The notes: generated from the letters alone by a model not told the origin. A DNA stretch of 64,000 bases from Duganella sp. 1224 (GCF_013408245.1 NZ_JACBYS010000001.1:744001-808000); one strand, 5' to 3'; counted from the stretch's first letter, positions 35,588-45,394 are shown. A program made the numbers and translations.

Positions 35588-37363
35588 ATGAGCACCCAAT
35601 CGCGTCGCTACCGCTCGCAGGACTGGTTCGATAATCCGGACCACATCGATATGACCGCGCTGTATCTTGAGCGCTTCATGAACTACGGGATCACGCCGGA
35701 AGAGCTGCGCTCCGGCCGTCCCATCATCGGCATCGCGCAATCAGGCAGTGACCTCAGCCCGTGCAACCGCATCCACCTGGAGCTGGCCAAGCGCGTGCGC
35801 GACGGCATCCGCGACGCCGGCGGCATCGCGATGGAGTTCCCGCTGCATCCTATCTTTGAAAACTGCCGCCGTCCGACGGCGGCGATCGACCGCAACCTGG
35901 CGTATATGGGCCTGGTCGAGATCCTGCACGGCTACCCGATCGACGCGGTGGTGCTGACCACCGGCTGCGACAAGACCACGCCGTCGCAGCTGATGGCCGC
36001 CGCCACCATCGACATTCCGGCCATCGTGCTGTCCGGCGGGCCGATGCTGGACGGCTGGCTCGACGGTGAGCTGGTGGGCTCCGGCGCGGCGATCTGGAAG
36101 GGCCGCAAGCAACTGGCCGCCGGCAAGATCGACAACGAGAAGTTCCTCGAAATCGCCGCCGCCTCGGCGCCGTCGGCGGGCCATTGCAACACCATGGGCA
36201 CCGCATCGACCATGAACGCCATCGCCGAAGCGCTGGGCATGTCGCTGACCGGCTGCTCGGCGATTCCGGCGCCATACCGCGAGCGTGGCCAGATGGCCTA
36301 CGAAACCGGCAAGCGCATCGTGGAGATGGCCAAGCAGGATCTGAAGCCGTCACAGATCCTCAGCCGCGACGCCTTCCTGGACGCCATCGTGGTCAACGCC
36401 GCCATCGGCGGTTCCACCAACGCGCAACAGCACATCGTCGCCATGGCGCGCCACGCCGGCGTGGAGCTGAAGTCGAGCGACTGGATGGAGTATGGCCACA
36501 AGGTCCCGCTGCTGCTGAACATGCAGCCATCCGGCAAATTCCTCGGCGAGCGCTTCCACCGCGCCGGCGGCGTGCCGGCCGTGATGTGGGAACTGGAGCA
36601 GCAGGGCAAGCTGCGCTCCAAGCGCCTGACCGTCACCGGCAAGACCATGGCGGAAAACCTGGTCGGCCGCGAAACCAACGACCGCGAGGTGATCTATCCG
36701 TTCAACGCGCCGCTGAAGGAGGACGCCGGCTTCTTCGTCCTGAAGGGCAACCTGTTCGACTTCGCCATCATGAAGACCAGCGTGATTTCGCCGGAATTCC
36801 GCCAGCGCTACCTGAGCAAGCCTGGCCAGGAAAACATCTTCGAATCGCGCGCCATCGTGTTTGATGGCTCGGGCGATTACCATGACCGCATCAACGATCC
36901 GTCGCTGAATATCGACGAGAACTGCATGTTGGTGATTCGCGGCGCCGGCCCGATCGGCTGGCCGGGTTCGGCGGAGGTGGTCAACATGCAACCGCCGGAT
37001 GCGCTGATCAAGCGCGGCGTCAACTGGCTGCCGACGCTGGGCGACGGCCGCCAGTCCGGCACCTCGGACAGCCCGTCGATTCTGAACGCCTCGCCGGAGA
37101 GCGCGGTGGGCGGTGGTCTGGCCTACATCCGCACCGGCGATACCGTGCGCGTGGACCTGAACCAGGGTAGCTGCAATATGCTGATCAGCGACGAGGAACT
37201 GGCGAAGCGCAAGGCGGAAGGCATTCCGCCGGTGCCGGCCAGCCAGACGCCGTGGCAGGAGCTGTACCGCGCCACCGTGGGCCAGATGGAGACCGGCGCC
37301 TGCATGGAGCTGGCGCTCAAGTACCAGGGCGTGGGCGAAAAGCTGGCGCGCCACAACCACTAA
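35588..37363 (+). CDS. xylD: D-xylonate dehydratase, IlvD/Edd family
   Basis: A 591-residue iron-sulfur dehydratase that converts D-xylonate to 2-keto-3-deoxyxylonate. IlvD/Edd signatures are present: TTGCDKTTPSQLMA and GHCNTMGTASTMNA with cluster cysteines, the magnesium/lysine region SGGPMLDGW, and the C-terminal NASPESAVGGGLAYI. Length agrees with known xylonate dehydratases rather than the slightly shorter dihydroxyacid dehydratases. The ATG at 35588 lies 7 bases after the xylC stop. A REP-like double hairpin follows the stop. Confidence 0.88.
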   Translation: MSTQSRRYRSQDWFDNPDHIDMTALYLERFMNYGITPEELRSGRPIIGIAQSGSDLSPCNRIHLELAKRVRDGIRDAGGIAMEFPLHPIFENCRRPTAAIDRNLAYMGLVEILHGYPIDAVVLTTGCDKTTPSQLMAAATIDIPAIVLSGGPMLDGWLDGELVGSGAAIWKGRKQLAAGKIDNEKFLEIAAASAPSAGHCNTMGTASTMNAIAEALGMSLTGCSAIPAPYRERGQMAYETGKRIVEMAKQDLKPSQILSRDAFLDAIVVNAAIGGSTNAQQHIVAMARHAGVELKSSDWMEYGHKVPLLLNMQPSGKFLGERFHRAGGVPAVMWELEQQGKLRSKRLTVTGKTMAENLVGRETNDREVIYPFNAPLKEDAGFFVLKGNLFDFAIMKTSVISPEFRQRYLSKPGQENIFESRAIVFDGSGDYHDRINDPSLNIDENCMLVIRGAGPIGWPGSAEVVNMQPPDALIKRGVNWLPTLGDGRQSGTSDSPSILNASPESAVGGGLAYIRTGDTVRVDLNQGSCNMLISDEELAKRKAEGIPPVPASQTPWQELYRATVGQMETGACMELALKYQGVGEKLARHNH

Positions 37364-37374
37364 ACCCCGTCACC

Positions 37375-37444
37375 GTCATTCCGGCGAAAGCCGGAATCCA
37401 TGCTGAGCATGCGTTCCATGGATTCCGGCCTGCGCCGGAATGAC
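37375..37444. repeat. REP-like double inverted repeat between xylD and xylF
   Basis: Outer 11-base arms GTCATTCCGGC (37375-37385) and GCCGGAATGAC (37434-37444) enclose inner 13-base arms GCCGGAATCCATG (37390-37402) and CATGGATTCCGGC (37417-37429). The first and last halves can also fold as separate short hairpins. Such elements are common intergenic repeats in betaproteobacteria. Here it could stabilise the upstream mRNA or lower read-through into xylFGH. Confidence 0.85.
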
Positions 37445-37477
37445 ACACGGGGGGAGAATAATTATGGAGACGATGAA

Positions 37478-38482
37478 GTGAAAAAGATTGTTGTGAGCGC
37501 CGTGCTGGGCGCAATGATGGCACTGGGCGCCGGCAGCGCCATGGCCGACGCCAAGAACCCGAAAATCGGCTTTTCGATCGACGACCTGCGCCTGGAACGC
37601 TGGGCGCGCGACCGCGACTACTTCACCGCCGAGGCGGAGAAGCTGGGCGCCAAAGTCTACGTGCAATCGGCCGACGCCAGCGAGCAGCGCCAGATCGCCC
37701 AGATCGAAAACCTGATCTCGCGCGGCGTCGACGTGCTGGTGATCGTCCCCTACAACGCCACGGTGCTGAACAACGCCGTGCGCGAGGCGAAGAAGGCCAA
37801 GATCAAGGTGGTGTCGTACGACCGCCTGATCCTCAACGCCGACATCGACGCCTACATCTCCTTCGACAACGCCAAGGTCGGCGAGCTGCAGGCCAGCACG
37901 CTGGTGGCGCTGAAACCGAAGGGTAACTACTACCTGCTCGGCGGCGCGCCGACCGACAACAACGCCAAGATCCTGCGCGAAGGCCAGCTCAAAGTGCTGC
38001 AACCGCTGATCGACAAAGGCGACATCAAGGTGGTCGGCAAGCAGTGGACCAAGGACTGGAGCGCCTCCGAAGCGCTGGCCATCATCGAAAACGCGCTGAC
38101 CGCCAACGGCAACAAGATCGATGCCGTGGTGGCATCCAACGACGCCACCGCCGGCGGCGCGATCCAGGCGCTGGCGGCACAAAAGCTGGCCGGCAAGGTG
38201 CCGGTGTCCGGCCAGGACGCCGACCTGGCGGCCGTCAAGCGCGTCATCGCCGGCACCCAGGCCATGACCGTCTACAAGCCGCTGAAGGTGATCGCCACCG
38301 AAGCCGCGCGCCTGTCGGTGAAACTGGTGCGCAATGAAGCGCCGGCCTACAACTCGACCTACAACAACGGCATGAAGAACGTGAACACCGTCCTGCTGGC
38401 GCCCGTCGCGCTGACCAAGGCGAATGTGAACGTGCTGGCCGACGACGGCTTCTACACCAAGGCGCAGCTGACCGCCAACTAA
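37478..38482 (+). CDS. xylF: D-xylose ABC transporter periplasmic binding protein
   Basis: A 334-residue sugar-binding protein of the XylF type. It has a signal peptide (KKIVVSAVLGAMM to AMADAK), then KIGFSIDDLRLERWARDRDY, the xylose-binding N-terminal strand pattern, and later VVASNDATAGGAIQAL and VSGQDADLAAVKR. The start is a GTG at 37478 with GGAG 8 bases upstream. A five-codon reading frame (ATG at 37464) ends in a TGA overlapping this GTG. The gene leads the xylFGH transporter, 9 bases before xylG. Confidence 0.92.
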   Translation: MKKIVVSAVLGAMMALGAGSAMADAKNPKIGFSIDDLRLERWARDRDYFTAEAEKLGAKVYVQSADASEQRQIAQIENLISRGVDVLVIVPYNATVLNNAVREAKKAKIKVVSYDRLILNADIDAYISFDNAKVGELQASTLVALKPKGNYYLLGGAPTDNNAKILREGQLKVLQPLIDKGDIKVVGKQWTKDWSASEALAIIENALTANGNKIDAVVASNDATAGGAIQALAAQKLAGKVPVSGQDADLAAVKRVIAGTQAMTVYKPLKVIATEAARLSVKLVRNEAPAYNSTYNNGMKNVNTVLLAPVALTKANVNVLADDGFYTKAQLTAN

Positions 38483-38491
38483 GGAATCAGC

Positions 38492-40018
38492 ATGGCCGAA
38501 TATCTTCTGGAAATGCGCAACATCGTCAAGGAATTTGGCGGTGTGCGCGCCCTGAACGGCATCGACATCAAGCTCAAAGCCGGCGAGTGCGCCGGTTTGT
38601 GCGGCGAGAACGGCGCCGGCAAGTCGACGTTGATGAAAGTGCTGTCCGCCGTCTACCCGCACGGCACCTGGGAAGGCGAAATCCTGTGGGACGGGCAGCC
38701 GCTGCGGGCCCAGTCCATCCGTGAAACCGAGGCCGCCGGCATCGTCATCATCCACCAGGAACTGATGCTGGTGCCGGAACTGTCGGTGGCGGAGAATATC
38801 TTCCTCGGCAACGAGATCACGCTGCCGGGCGGCCGCATGGACTACGCGGCCATGAACCGCCGCGCCGAGCAGTTGCTGAAAGAGCTGAACATCAATGACG
38901 TCAACGTGGTGCTGCCGGTGAAGCAGTACGGCGGCGGCCACCAGCAACTGATCGAGATCGCCAAGGCACTGAACAAGAACGCGCGCCTGCTGATCCTGGA
39001 CGAGCCGTCGTCGTCGCTGACGGCGGCCGAGATCAAGGTGCTGCTGAATATCATCCATTCGCTCAAGGCCAAGGGCGTCACCTGCGTCTACATCTCGCAC
39101 AAGCTGGATGAGGTGGCGGAGATTTGCGACACCATCGTCACCATCCGCGACGGCCAGCATATCGCCACCACGCCGATGTCCGAGATGAATATCGACCGCA
39201 TCATCGCCCAGATGGTGGGCCGCGAGATGACGCAGCTGTATCCGCAGCGCGAGCACACGCCAGGCGAGGTGATTTTCGAAGCGCGCAACGTGACCTGCTA
39301 CGACGCCGACAACCCCGAGCGCAAGCGCGTAGACAACATCTCCTTCCAGTTGCGCCAGGGCGAAATCCTCGGCATCGCGGGGCTGGTGGGCGCCGGCCGC
39401 ACCGAGCTGGTGTCGGCCATCTTCGGTGCCTATCCGGGGCCATGCGAGGCGGAAGTCTGGCTCAATGGCCACAAGCTGGATACCAGTTCGCCGGTCAAGG
39501 CGATCCGCAACGGCCTGGCCATGGTGCCGGAAGACCGCAAGCACCACGGCATCGTGCCGGACCTCGGGGTCGGCCATAACATGACGCTGACGGTGCTGAA
39601 GGACTTTGCACGCGCCACGCGCATCGACCAGGAAGCCGAACTGGCCACCATCCGCAAGGAGATCAAGAGCGTCAAGCTGAAGACCTCCAGCCCATTCCTG
39701 CCGATTACCGGTCTGTCGGGCGGCAACCAGCAGAAGGCGGTGCTGTCCAAGATGCTGCTGACCAAGCCGAAGATCCTGATCCTCGACGAACCCACGCGCG
39801 GCGTCGACGTCGGCGCCAAGTTCGAGATTTACCAGCTGATGTTCGACCTGGCCAGGCAGGGCATGTCGATCATCATGGTGTCGTCCGAGCTGGCCGAGGT
39901 GCTGGGCATCTCGGACCGCGTGCTGGTGATCGGCGAGGGCCGGCTGCGCGGCGATTTCGTCAACGACAATCTAAGCCAGGAAACGGTACTGGCGGCGGCG
40001 CTGGATCAGGCGCATTGA
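38492..40018 (+). CDS. xylG: D-xylose ABC transporter ATP-binding protein
   Basis: A 508-residue double ABC ATPase of the sugar CUT2 class. The first half has Walker [10 protein letters not shown], a degenerate signature (KQYGGGHQQ) and Walker [12 protein letters not shown]. The second half has the usual degenerate Walker A of the family (GLVGAGRTE), an intact signature LSGGNQQK and Walker [15 protein letters not shown]. The pairing of one intact and one degenerate site is normal for XylG/RbsA proteins. It energises XylH. TAAGGA lies just upstream of the ATG. Confidence 0.93.
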   Translation: MAEYLLEMRNIVKEFGGVRALNGIDIKLKAGECAGLCGENGAGKSTLMKVLSAVYPHGTWEGEILWDGQPLRAQSIRETEAAGIVIIHQELMLVPELSVAENIFLGNEITLPGGRMDYAAMNRRAEQLLKELNINDVNVVLPVKQYGGGHQQLIEIAKALNKNARLLILDEPSSSLTAAEIKVLLNIIHSLKAKGVTCVYISHKLDEVAEICDTIVTIRDGQHIATTPMSEMNIDRIIAQMVGREMTQLYPQREHTPGEVIFEARNVTCYDADNPERKRVDNISFQLRQGEILGIAGLVGAGRTELVSAIFGAYPGPCEAEVWLNGHKLDTSSPVKAIRNGLAMVPEDRKHHGIVPDLGVGHNMTLTVLKDFARATRIDQEAELATIRKEIKSVKLKTSSPFLPITGLSGGNQQKAVLSKMLLTKPKILILDEPTRGVDVGAKFEIYQLMFDLARQGMSIIMVSSELAEVLGISDRVLVIGEGRLRGDFVNDNLSQETVLAAALDQAH

Positions 40019-40032
40019 TATTAGGACTACCA

Positions 40033-41172
40033 ATGAAAAGTAACTTGAAACAGCTGTTCACGCAGTACAAGATGCTGGCCCTGCTGATCGCCGTGGCGCT
40101 GATCTGGGCCTTCTTCAGCTATCACACCGAGGGCGGCTTCGTCACGCCGCGCAACCTGTCCAACCTGATGCGCCAGATGGCCATTACCGGCATCGTCGCC
40201 TGCGGCATGTCGCTGGTGATCATCGCCGGCGAGATCGACCTGTCGGTCGGTTCGCTGCTTGGCCTGTTGGGCGGCATCGCGGCGGTGCTGGACGTGACGC
40301 ACCATCTGCCGCTGCCGGCCACGCTGGTGATCGTGCTGGTGGTGGGCCTGCTGATTGGCCTGTTCAACGGCTATCTCACGGCCTACCTGGGCATTCCGTC
40401 GTTCATCGTGGGCCTGGGCGGCATGCTGGCCTATCGCGGCATTGTGCTGGGCGTGACCGGCGGCACCACCATCGCGCCGGTGTCGGACGATATGGTCTAC
40501 ATCGGCCAGGCCTACCTGTCGCCAACGCTGGGCATCGCGCTGGGCGTGTTGCTGTTCGTGGTGGCGATCTACCTGATCTTCCAGCAGCGCCGCAGCCGCG
40601 CCGCGCACGCGCTGGAGGTGGCGCCGATGTGGCGTGATGCCGCCAAGCTGGCGATTCTGGGCGTGGTGTTGGCCGCCTTCATCATCACCTTCAACGACTA
40701 CGAGGGCATTCCGCTGCCGGTGCTGCTGTTGCTGGCGCTGCTGGGCATCTTCAGCTATGTCACCACGCAGACGGTGTTCGGCCGCCGCGTGTACTCGGTC
40801 GGCTCCAACATGGAGGCCACGCGCCTGTCGGGCATCAACGTCAAATCAATCAAGCTGTGGATCTTCGGCATCATGGGTCTGATGTGCGCCCTGGCGGGCC
40901 TGGTCAATACGGCGCGCCTGGCGGCCGGTTCGCCATCGGCCGGCACCTCGGGCGAGCTGGATGCCATCGCCGCCTGCTTCATTGGCGGCACCTCGATGCG
41001 CGGCGGCTCCGGCACCGTGCACGGCGCGCTGATCGGCGCGCTGGTGATGGCGTCGCTGGACAACGGCATGTCGATGCTGGACGTCGACACCTACTGGCAG
41101 ATGATCGTCAAAGGCGCGATCCTGACCCTGGCCGTGTGGGTGGACGTCAGCACCCGCGCAGGCAAACGATAA
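40033..41172 (+). CDS. xylH: D-xylose ABC transporter permease
   Basis: A 379-residue inner-membrane permease of the BPD_transp_2 (CUT2) type with about ten hydrophobic helices. Family segments are SLVIIAGEIDLSVGSLLGL, GIPSFIVGLGGMLAYRG and FIGGTSMRGGSGTVHGALIG. The ATG at 40033 follows AGGACTACC. It completes xylFGH and lies 29 bases before the GH3 gene, with no terminator seen between them, so the GH3 enzyme may share the transcript. Confidence 0.93.
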   Translation: MKSNLKQLFTQYKMLALLIAVALIWAFFSYHTEGGFVTPRNLSNLMRQMAITGIVACGMSLVIIAGEIDLSVGSLLGLLGGIAAVLDVTHHLPLPATLVIVLVVGLLIGLFNGYLTAYLGIPSFIVGLGGMLAYRGIVLGVTGGTTIAPVSDDMVYIGQAYLSPTLGIALGVLLFVVAIYLIFQQRRSRAAHALEVAPMWRDAAKLAILGVVLAAFIITFNDYEGIPLPVLLLLALLGIFSYVTTQTVFGRRVYSVGSNMEATRLSGINVKSIKLWIFGIMGLMCALAGLVNTARLAAGSPSAGTSGELDAIAACFIGGTSMRGGSGTVHGALIGALVMASLDNGMSMLDVDTYWQMIVKGAILTLAVWVDVSTRAGKR

Positions 41173-41201
41173 AAAAATAAATCCAAACATGGAGACAATG
41201 C

Positions 41202-43580
41202 ATGACCAACCACCGCAGGCAGTTCCTCACTTCCATGACCGGCCTGGCCGGTCTTACCGTCATGCCGGCGTTCGCGGCGCCGGCCAAGGCGCCGTACAAG
41301 GACGCATCGCTGCCAGTTGAAAGGCGCGTCGATGATCTGCTCGGCCGCATGACGCTGGAAGAAAAAATCATGCAGCTGCATTGCACCTGGCAGACCAAGG
41401 TGCGCATCCAGGACGAGAAGGGCGAATTCGTCGCCGCCAAGGCGCAGCAGGAATTCCCGAACGGGATGGGCATGCTGGCCCGTCCATCGGACCGGCGCCT
41501 GGGACAGGGGGGCGGCGCGGCCGGCGATGACGGCCAGGTGATCAACCGCACCCCGCTGGAAACCGCCACCTACGTCAACGCGGCGCAGAAATGGGCGATG
41601 GAACAGACCCGCCTCGGCATCCCGATGTTCATGCACGAAGAAGCGCTGCACGGCTACGCGGCGCGCCATGCGACCAGCTTCCCGCAAGCGATCGGCATTG
41701 CTTCGTCCTTCGATCCCGAACTGACCACCAGGATCTTCAGCGTGGCGGCGCGTGAAATGCGCGCGGCCGGCTCGCACCTGGCGCTGGCGCCAGTGGTGGA
41801 CGTGGCGCGCGAGCCGCGTTGGGGGCGTATCGAGGAAACCTTCGGCGAAGATCCGTACGTCTGTGGCGAGATGGGCAAGGCGGCGATACTCGGTTTCGCC
41901 GGCACCAGCCCCAGGCTGGCCAAGGACAAGGTGTTTGTCACGCTAAAGCACATGACGGGCCACGGCCAGCCGGAAAACGGCACCAACACCGGGCCGGCCG
42001 AAGTCACCGAACGCACTTTGCGCGAGGAGTTCTTTCCGCCGTTCGAGCGCGCGATCAAGGAGTCCAACGTTGGCGCGGTCATGCCGTCGTATAACGAGAT
42101 CGGTGGTGTGCCGTCACACGCCAATCACTGGCTGCTGCACAAGGTGCTGCGCGAGGAGTGGGGCTTCAAGGGGCTGACCGTGTCCGACTACATGGCCGTG
42201 GCGGAACTGGTGACGCGCCATAAGCTGGTGGATTCGGAGAAGGAGGCCGGCTATCGCGCTTTCAAGGCCGGTGTCGACATCGAGACGCCGGACGGCAAAG
42301 GCTTCAAGCACCTCGGCGCACTGGTGAAAGAGGGACGCGTCAGCGAAAGCGAGATCGACGCCGTGGTGCGCCGGGTGCTGACCATGAAGTTTGAAGCCGG
42401 GCTGTTTGAAAATCCGTACGTCGACGCCAAGGCGGCCGACGGCCTGACCGCCACCAAGGATGCCCTCGCGCTGGCGCGCCTGGCCGCCACGCGCACGGCG
42501 GTGCTGCTGAAGAACGACAAGGGCCTGCTGCCGCTGGACGGCAAGAAGGTCGGCAAGGTGCTGCTGATCGGCACGCACGCCAAGGACACGCCGATCGGCG
42601 GTTATTCGGATATTCCGCGCCATGTGGTGTCGATCCATGAGGGCCTGGAGGCGGAGGCCAAGGCGCAGGGTTTCACGCTGGCGTATTCTGAGGGCGTGCG
42701 CATCACCGAAAGCCGCATCTGGGGCAAGGACGAAATCAAATTCACCGATCCGGCGGTGAATGCGAAGCTGATCGCCGACGCGGTGGAGGCGGCCAAGTCG
42801 GCCGACACCATTATCATGGTATTGGGCGATAACGAGCAGACCAGCCGCGAGGCGTGGGCCGACACCCACCTCGGCGACCGCGAATCGCTGGACCTGATGG
42901 GGCAGCAGAACGACCTGGCGCGCGCCATTTTCGCGCTGGGCAAGCCGACCGTGGTGTTTTTGCTGAACGGCCGTCCGCTGTCGATCAACTTCCTGGCCGA
43001 GAAGGCGGACGCGATCATCGAGGGCTGGTACATGGGCCAGGAGACGGGGCACGCGGCGGCGGATCTGTTGTTCGGCCGCGCCAACCCGGGCGGCAAGCTG
43101 CCGGTGTCGATCGCGCGCAGCGTCGGGCAACTGCCGATCTTCTACAACCACAAGCCGTCGGCGCGGCGTGGTTATATTGATGGTTCGACCAAGCCGTTGT
43201 ATCCGTTTGGCTTTGGCCTGAGCTATACCACGTTTGCGATGTCGGCGCCGCGGTTGGCCAAGGCGACCATAGGCGTCAATGAGTCCACCAGGGTGGAGGT
43301 GGATGTGACCAACACCGGCAAGCGGGCGGGCGATGAGGTAGTGCAGATTTATATCCGCGACGATGTCAGCTCGGTCACGCGGCCGGTGCTGGAGTTGAAG
43401 GCGTTCAGGCGCGTGACGCTGCAGCCGGGGGAGAAGCGCACGCTGAGCTTTGATATCAAGCCGTCGGACCTGTGGTTCTATAACACCGAGATGCAGCGCG
43501 TGGTGGAGCCGGGCAGCTTCACTATCCATGCTGGCCCGGATAGCGTTAATCTGAAGTCGACCAAGCTGATGGTGAGCTGA
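41202..43580 (+). CDS. GH3-family beta-glucosidase/beta-xylosidase, exported
   Basis: A 792-residue GH3 enzyme with a twin-arginine-type signal (RRQFLTSMTGLAG). The N-terminal barrel carries the nucleophile Asp329 in LTVSDYMAV. The second alpha/beta domain and a C-terminal fibronectin-III-like domain (VTNTGKRAGDEVVQIYI, LKAFRRVTLQPGEK) follow. GH3 members of this BglX-like form act on beta-glucosides or xylosides. The position right after xylFGH suggests xylo-oligosaccharides. The TGA stop is part of the palindromic repeat that begins at 43577. Codon choice near the 3' end differs from the rest of the gene. Confidence 0.92.
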   Translation: MTNHRRQFLTSMTGLAGLTVMPAFAAPAKAPYKDASLPVERRVDDLLGRMTLEEKIMQLHCTWQTKVRIQDEKGEFVAAKAQQEFPNGMGMLARPSDRRLGQGGGAAGDDGQVINRTPLETATYVNAAQKWAMEQTRLGIPMFMHEEALHGYAARHATSFPQAIGIASSFDPELTTRIFSVAAREMRAAGSHLALAPVVDVAREPRWGRIEETFGEDPYVCGEMGKAAILGFAGTSPRLAKDKVFVTLKHMTGHGQPENGTNTGPAEVTERTLREEFFPPFERAIKESNVGAVMPSYNEIGGVPSHANHWLLHKVLREEWGFKGLTVSDYMAVAELVTRHKLVDSEKEAGYRAFKAGVDIETPDGKGFKHLGALVKEGRVSESEIDAVVRRVLTMKFEAGLFENPYVDAKAADGLTATKDALALARLAATRTAVLLKNDKGLLPLDGKKVGKVLLIGTHAKDTPIGGYSDIPRHVVSIHEGLEAEAKAQGFTLAYSEGVRITESRIWGKDEIKFTDPAVNAKLIADAVEAAKSADTIIMVLGDNEQTSREAWADTHLGDRESLDLMGQQNDLARAIFALGKPTVVFLLNGRPLSINFLAEKADAIIEGWYMGQETGHAAADLLFGRANPGGKLPVSIARSVGQLPIFYNHKPSARRGYIDGSTKPLYPFGFGLSYTTFAMSAPRLAKATIGVNESTRVEVDVTNTGKRAGDEVVQIYIRDDVSSVTRPVLELKAFRRVTLQPGEKRTLSFDIKPSDLWFYNTEMQRVVEPGSFTIHAGPDSVNLKSTKLMVS

Positions 43581-43633
43581 CCCCGCACGGCCAGGCGGGG
43601 TCTGACCCCGTACGGGGTCAGACCCCTAAGTGG
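43577..43633. repeat. Palindromic 57-base repeat, copy 2
   Basis: The element differs at one base from the copy at 26764 and supplies the stop codon of the GH3 gene. Its hairpin is GGGGTCTGACCCCG paired with CGGGGTCAGACCCC. It may terminate or process the xylFGH-GH3 transcript. Confidence 0.85.
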
Positions 43634-43734
43634 TCAAGCTGGCGTCGAGGCAAAAGGTTGCGGGGTAGGGCCTCGCGCGCGCCGTCATCATTTTTTACGC
43701 TGTAAAATCGTCCCACGGCGAACAGAGGAGAGAC

Positions 43735-44214
43735 ATGATGACGGCCAAGAATACGATCTGCCTGTGGTACGACAAGGACGCGGAAGAAGCGGCCAAGTTC
43801 TATGCCCGCACCTTCCCCGATAGCGCAGTGAGCGCCGTCCATCGCGCGCCGACCGATTTCCCCGGCGGCTCGGCGGGACAGGTGCTCACGGTCGAGTTCA
43901 CGGTCTGTGGCATACCGTGCCTGGGCCTCAACGGCGGCCCGGCCTTTACGCACAGCGAGGCCTTTTCCTTCCAGATTTCGACGGAGGACCAGGCGGAGAC
44001 GGACCGCTACTGGGAAGCCATCGTCGGCAACGGCGGTGCCGAGAGCGCCTGCGGCTGGTGCAAGGACAAGTGGGGCCTGTCATGGCAGATCACCCCGCGC
44101 GTGCTGACCGAGGCCATGCTGAAGGGCGGCGAGGTCGCCCAGCGCGCCTTCCAGGCCATGATGACGATGCAAAAAATCGACGTCGCCCGCATCGAAGCGG
44201 CCGTGCGTGGCTGA
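43735..44214 (+). CDS. VOC-family (PhnB-like) protein
   Basis: A 159-residue vicinal-oxygen-chelate protein of the PhnB / 3-demethylubiquinone-methyltransferase-like type. Typical wording is CLWYDKDAEEAAKFYARTFPDS at the start (first strand-helix unit), GGPAFTHSEAFSFQI and GWCKDKWGLSWQITP. GAGGAGAGAC provides the ribosome site. An adjacent second ATG at 43738 is equally possible. Its stop overlaps the next gene's GTG by 8 bases. Function is unknown; family members are putative small-molecule binders or enzymes. Confidence 0.85.
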   Translation: MMTAKNTICLWYDKDAEEAAKFYARTFPDSAVSAVHRAPTDFPGGSAGQVLTVEFTVCGIPCLGLNGGPAFTHSEAFSFQISTEDQAETDRYWEAIVGNGGAESACGWCKDKWGLSWQITPRVLTEAMLKGGEVAQRAFQAMMTMQKIDVARIEAAVRG

Positions 44215-45394
44215 CGGCCTGACGCGCGCGCTGGGCGGCATCTGGCTGGCACTGGCCTGCCTGGCCGGACCGGCGGCACCGGCGCTGGCTCAATCCCCAT
44301 CCCCATCGCCCGATATCGTCAGCCTGGACCGGCCGCGCATTTTGCGGGCGGCCGATGCCGCGCTGGCGGAAGCGCCGGTGACCATTACCGCGTTTCCCAG
44401 TCCGCGCAGCAGTGGCGGGCCGCATGACTTTTACTCGGAAGGCGACTACTGGTGGCCCGACCCGGCGCACCCGGGCGGGCCGTACATCCAGCGCGACGGG
44501 TTGACCAATCCCGATAACTTCGTCGCCCATCGGCGCGCCCTGGTGCGGTTTTCGATGCAGATGCCGGCACTGGCGGCGGCGTGGAGGATTTCCGGCGATG
44601 GCCGTTATGCGCGGCACGCCGTCGACCACCTGCACGCCTGGTTCATCGGTCCGGACACGCGGCTGAATCCGAATCTGCAGTATGCGCAGGCGATTTCCGG
44701 CGTCACCAAGGGACGTGGCATCGGCATCATCGACACCGTGCACCTGGTCGAAGTGGCGCGCGCCATCGAGGTGCTGCGCGACGGCGGCCAACTCGCGGCC
44801 GACGAGCAAGCCGGCATCGAGCGCTGGTTCACCGAGTATCTGCATTGGCTCACCAGCAGCAAGAACGGCCACGATGAGCGCGACGCAAAGAACAACCATG
44901 GCACCTGCTGGCTGCTGCAGGTGGCCGCATTCGCCCACCTGACCGGCGATCAGCAACTGCTGGCCACTGCGCGCGAGCGCTTCAAAACCGTGCTGCTGCC
45001 CACCCAGCTCGCTGCCGATGGCAGCCTGCCGCTGGAGCTGAAACGCACCAAGCCTTACGGTTACGCGCTGTTTGACCTGGAGGCGCTGGCCGCGCTGTGC
45101 CAGATCCTGTCCACGCCGGACGACAATCTCTGGACCTACGCCACGCCGGACGGCAGGAGCATGGCCAAGGCCATGGCCTGGATGGCGCCCTACATCCGCG
45201 ACAAGCGCGCCTGGCCGCTGCCGCCGGACGTCATGTACGACAAGCAGTGGCCGATGCGCCATGCCAGCCTGCTGTTCGCCGGGCGCGCGCTGGGCAGGGC
45301 GGATTATCTGGCCCTCTGGGCCGGCCTGCCCGCCGACTCCACGGTGGAGGAGGTCAACCGCAATTTCTTCATCCGCCAGCCCGTGCTCTGGTAA
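44207..45394 (+). CDS. Alginate-lyase-fold (PF05426-like) exported protein
   Basis: A 395-residue protein with signal peptide (ACLAGPAAPALAQS) and an alpha/alpha-toroid alginate-lyase-type domain. Visible family features are YWWPDPAHPGGPYIQRDG, LNPNLQYAQAISG and NNHGTCWLLQVAAFA, the last carrying the Asn-His pair expected in the active site. The start is a GTG inside the VOC gene. Uronate-containing polysaccharide cleavage is likely. Given the xylan locus nearby it could act on a plant or exopolysaccharide rather than alginate. Confidence 0.82.
   Translation: MADGLTRALGGIWLALACLAGPAAPALAQSPSPSPDIVSLDRPRILRAADAALAEAPVTITAFPSPRSSGGPHDFYSEGDYWWPDPAHPGGPYIQRDGLTNPDNFVAHRRALVRFSMQMPALAAAWRISGDGRYARHAVDHLHAWFIGPDTRLNPNLQYAQAISGVTKGRGIGIIDTVHLVEVARAIEVLRDGGQLAADEQAGIERWFTEYLHWLTSSKNGHDERDAKNNHGTCWLLQVAAFAHLTGDQQLLATARERFKTVLLPTQLAADGSLPLELKRTKPYGYALFDLEALAALCQILSTPDDNLWTYATPDGRSMAKAMAWMAPYIRDKRAWPLPPDVMYDKQWPMRHASLLFAGRALGRADYLALWAGLPADSTVEEVNRNFFIRQPVLW

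Noticed and set aside
37370-37450. Possible CRISPR fragment or small RNA between xylD and xylF
   Set aside because: The repeats are inverted, not direct, and occur once. A REP-like element explains them.
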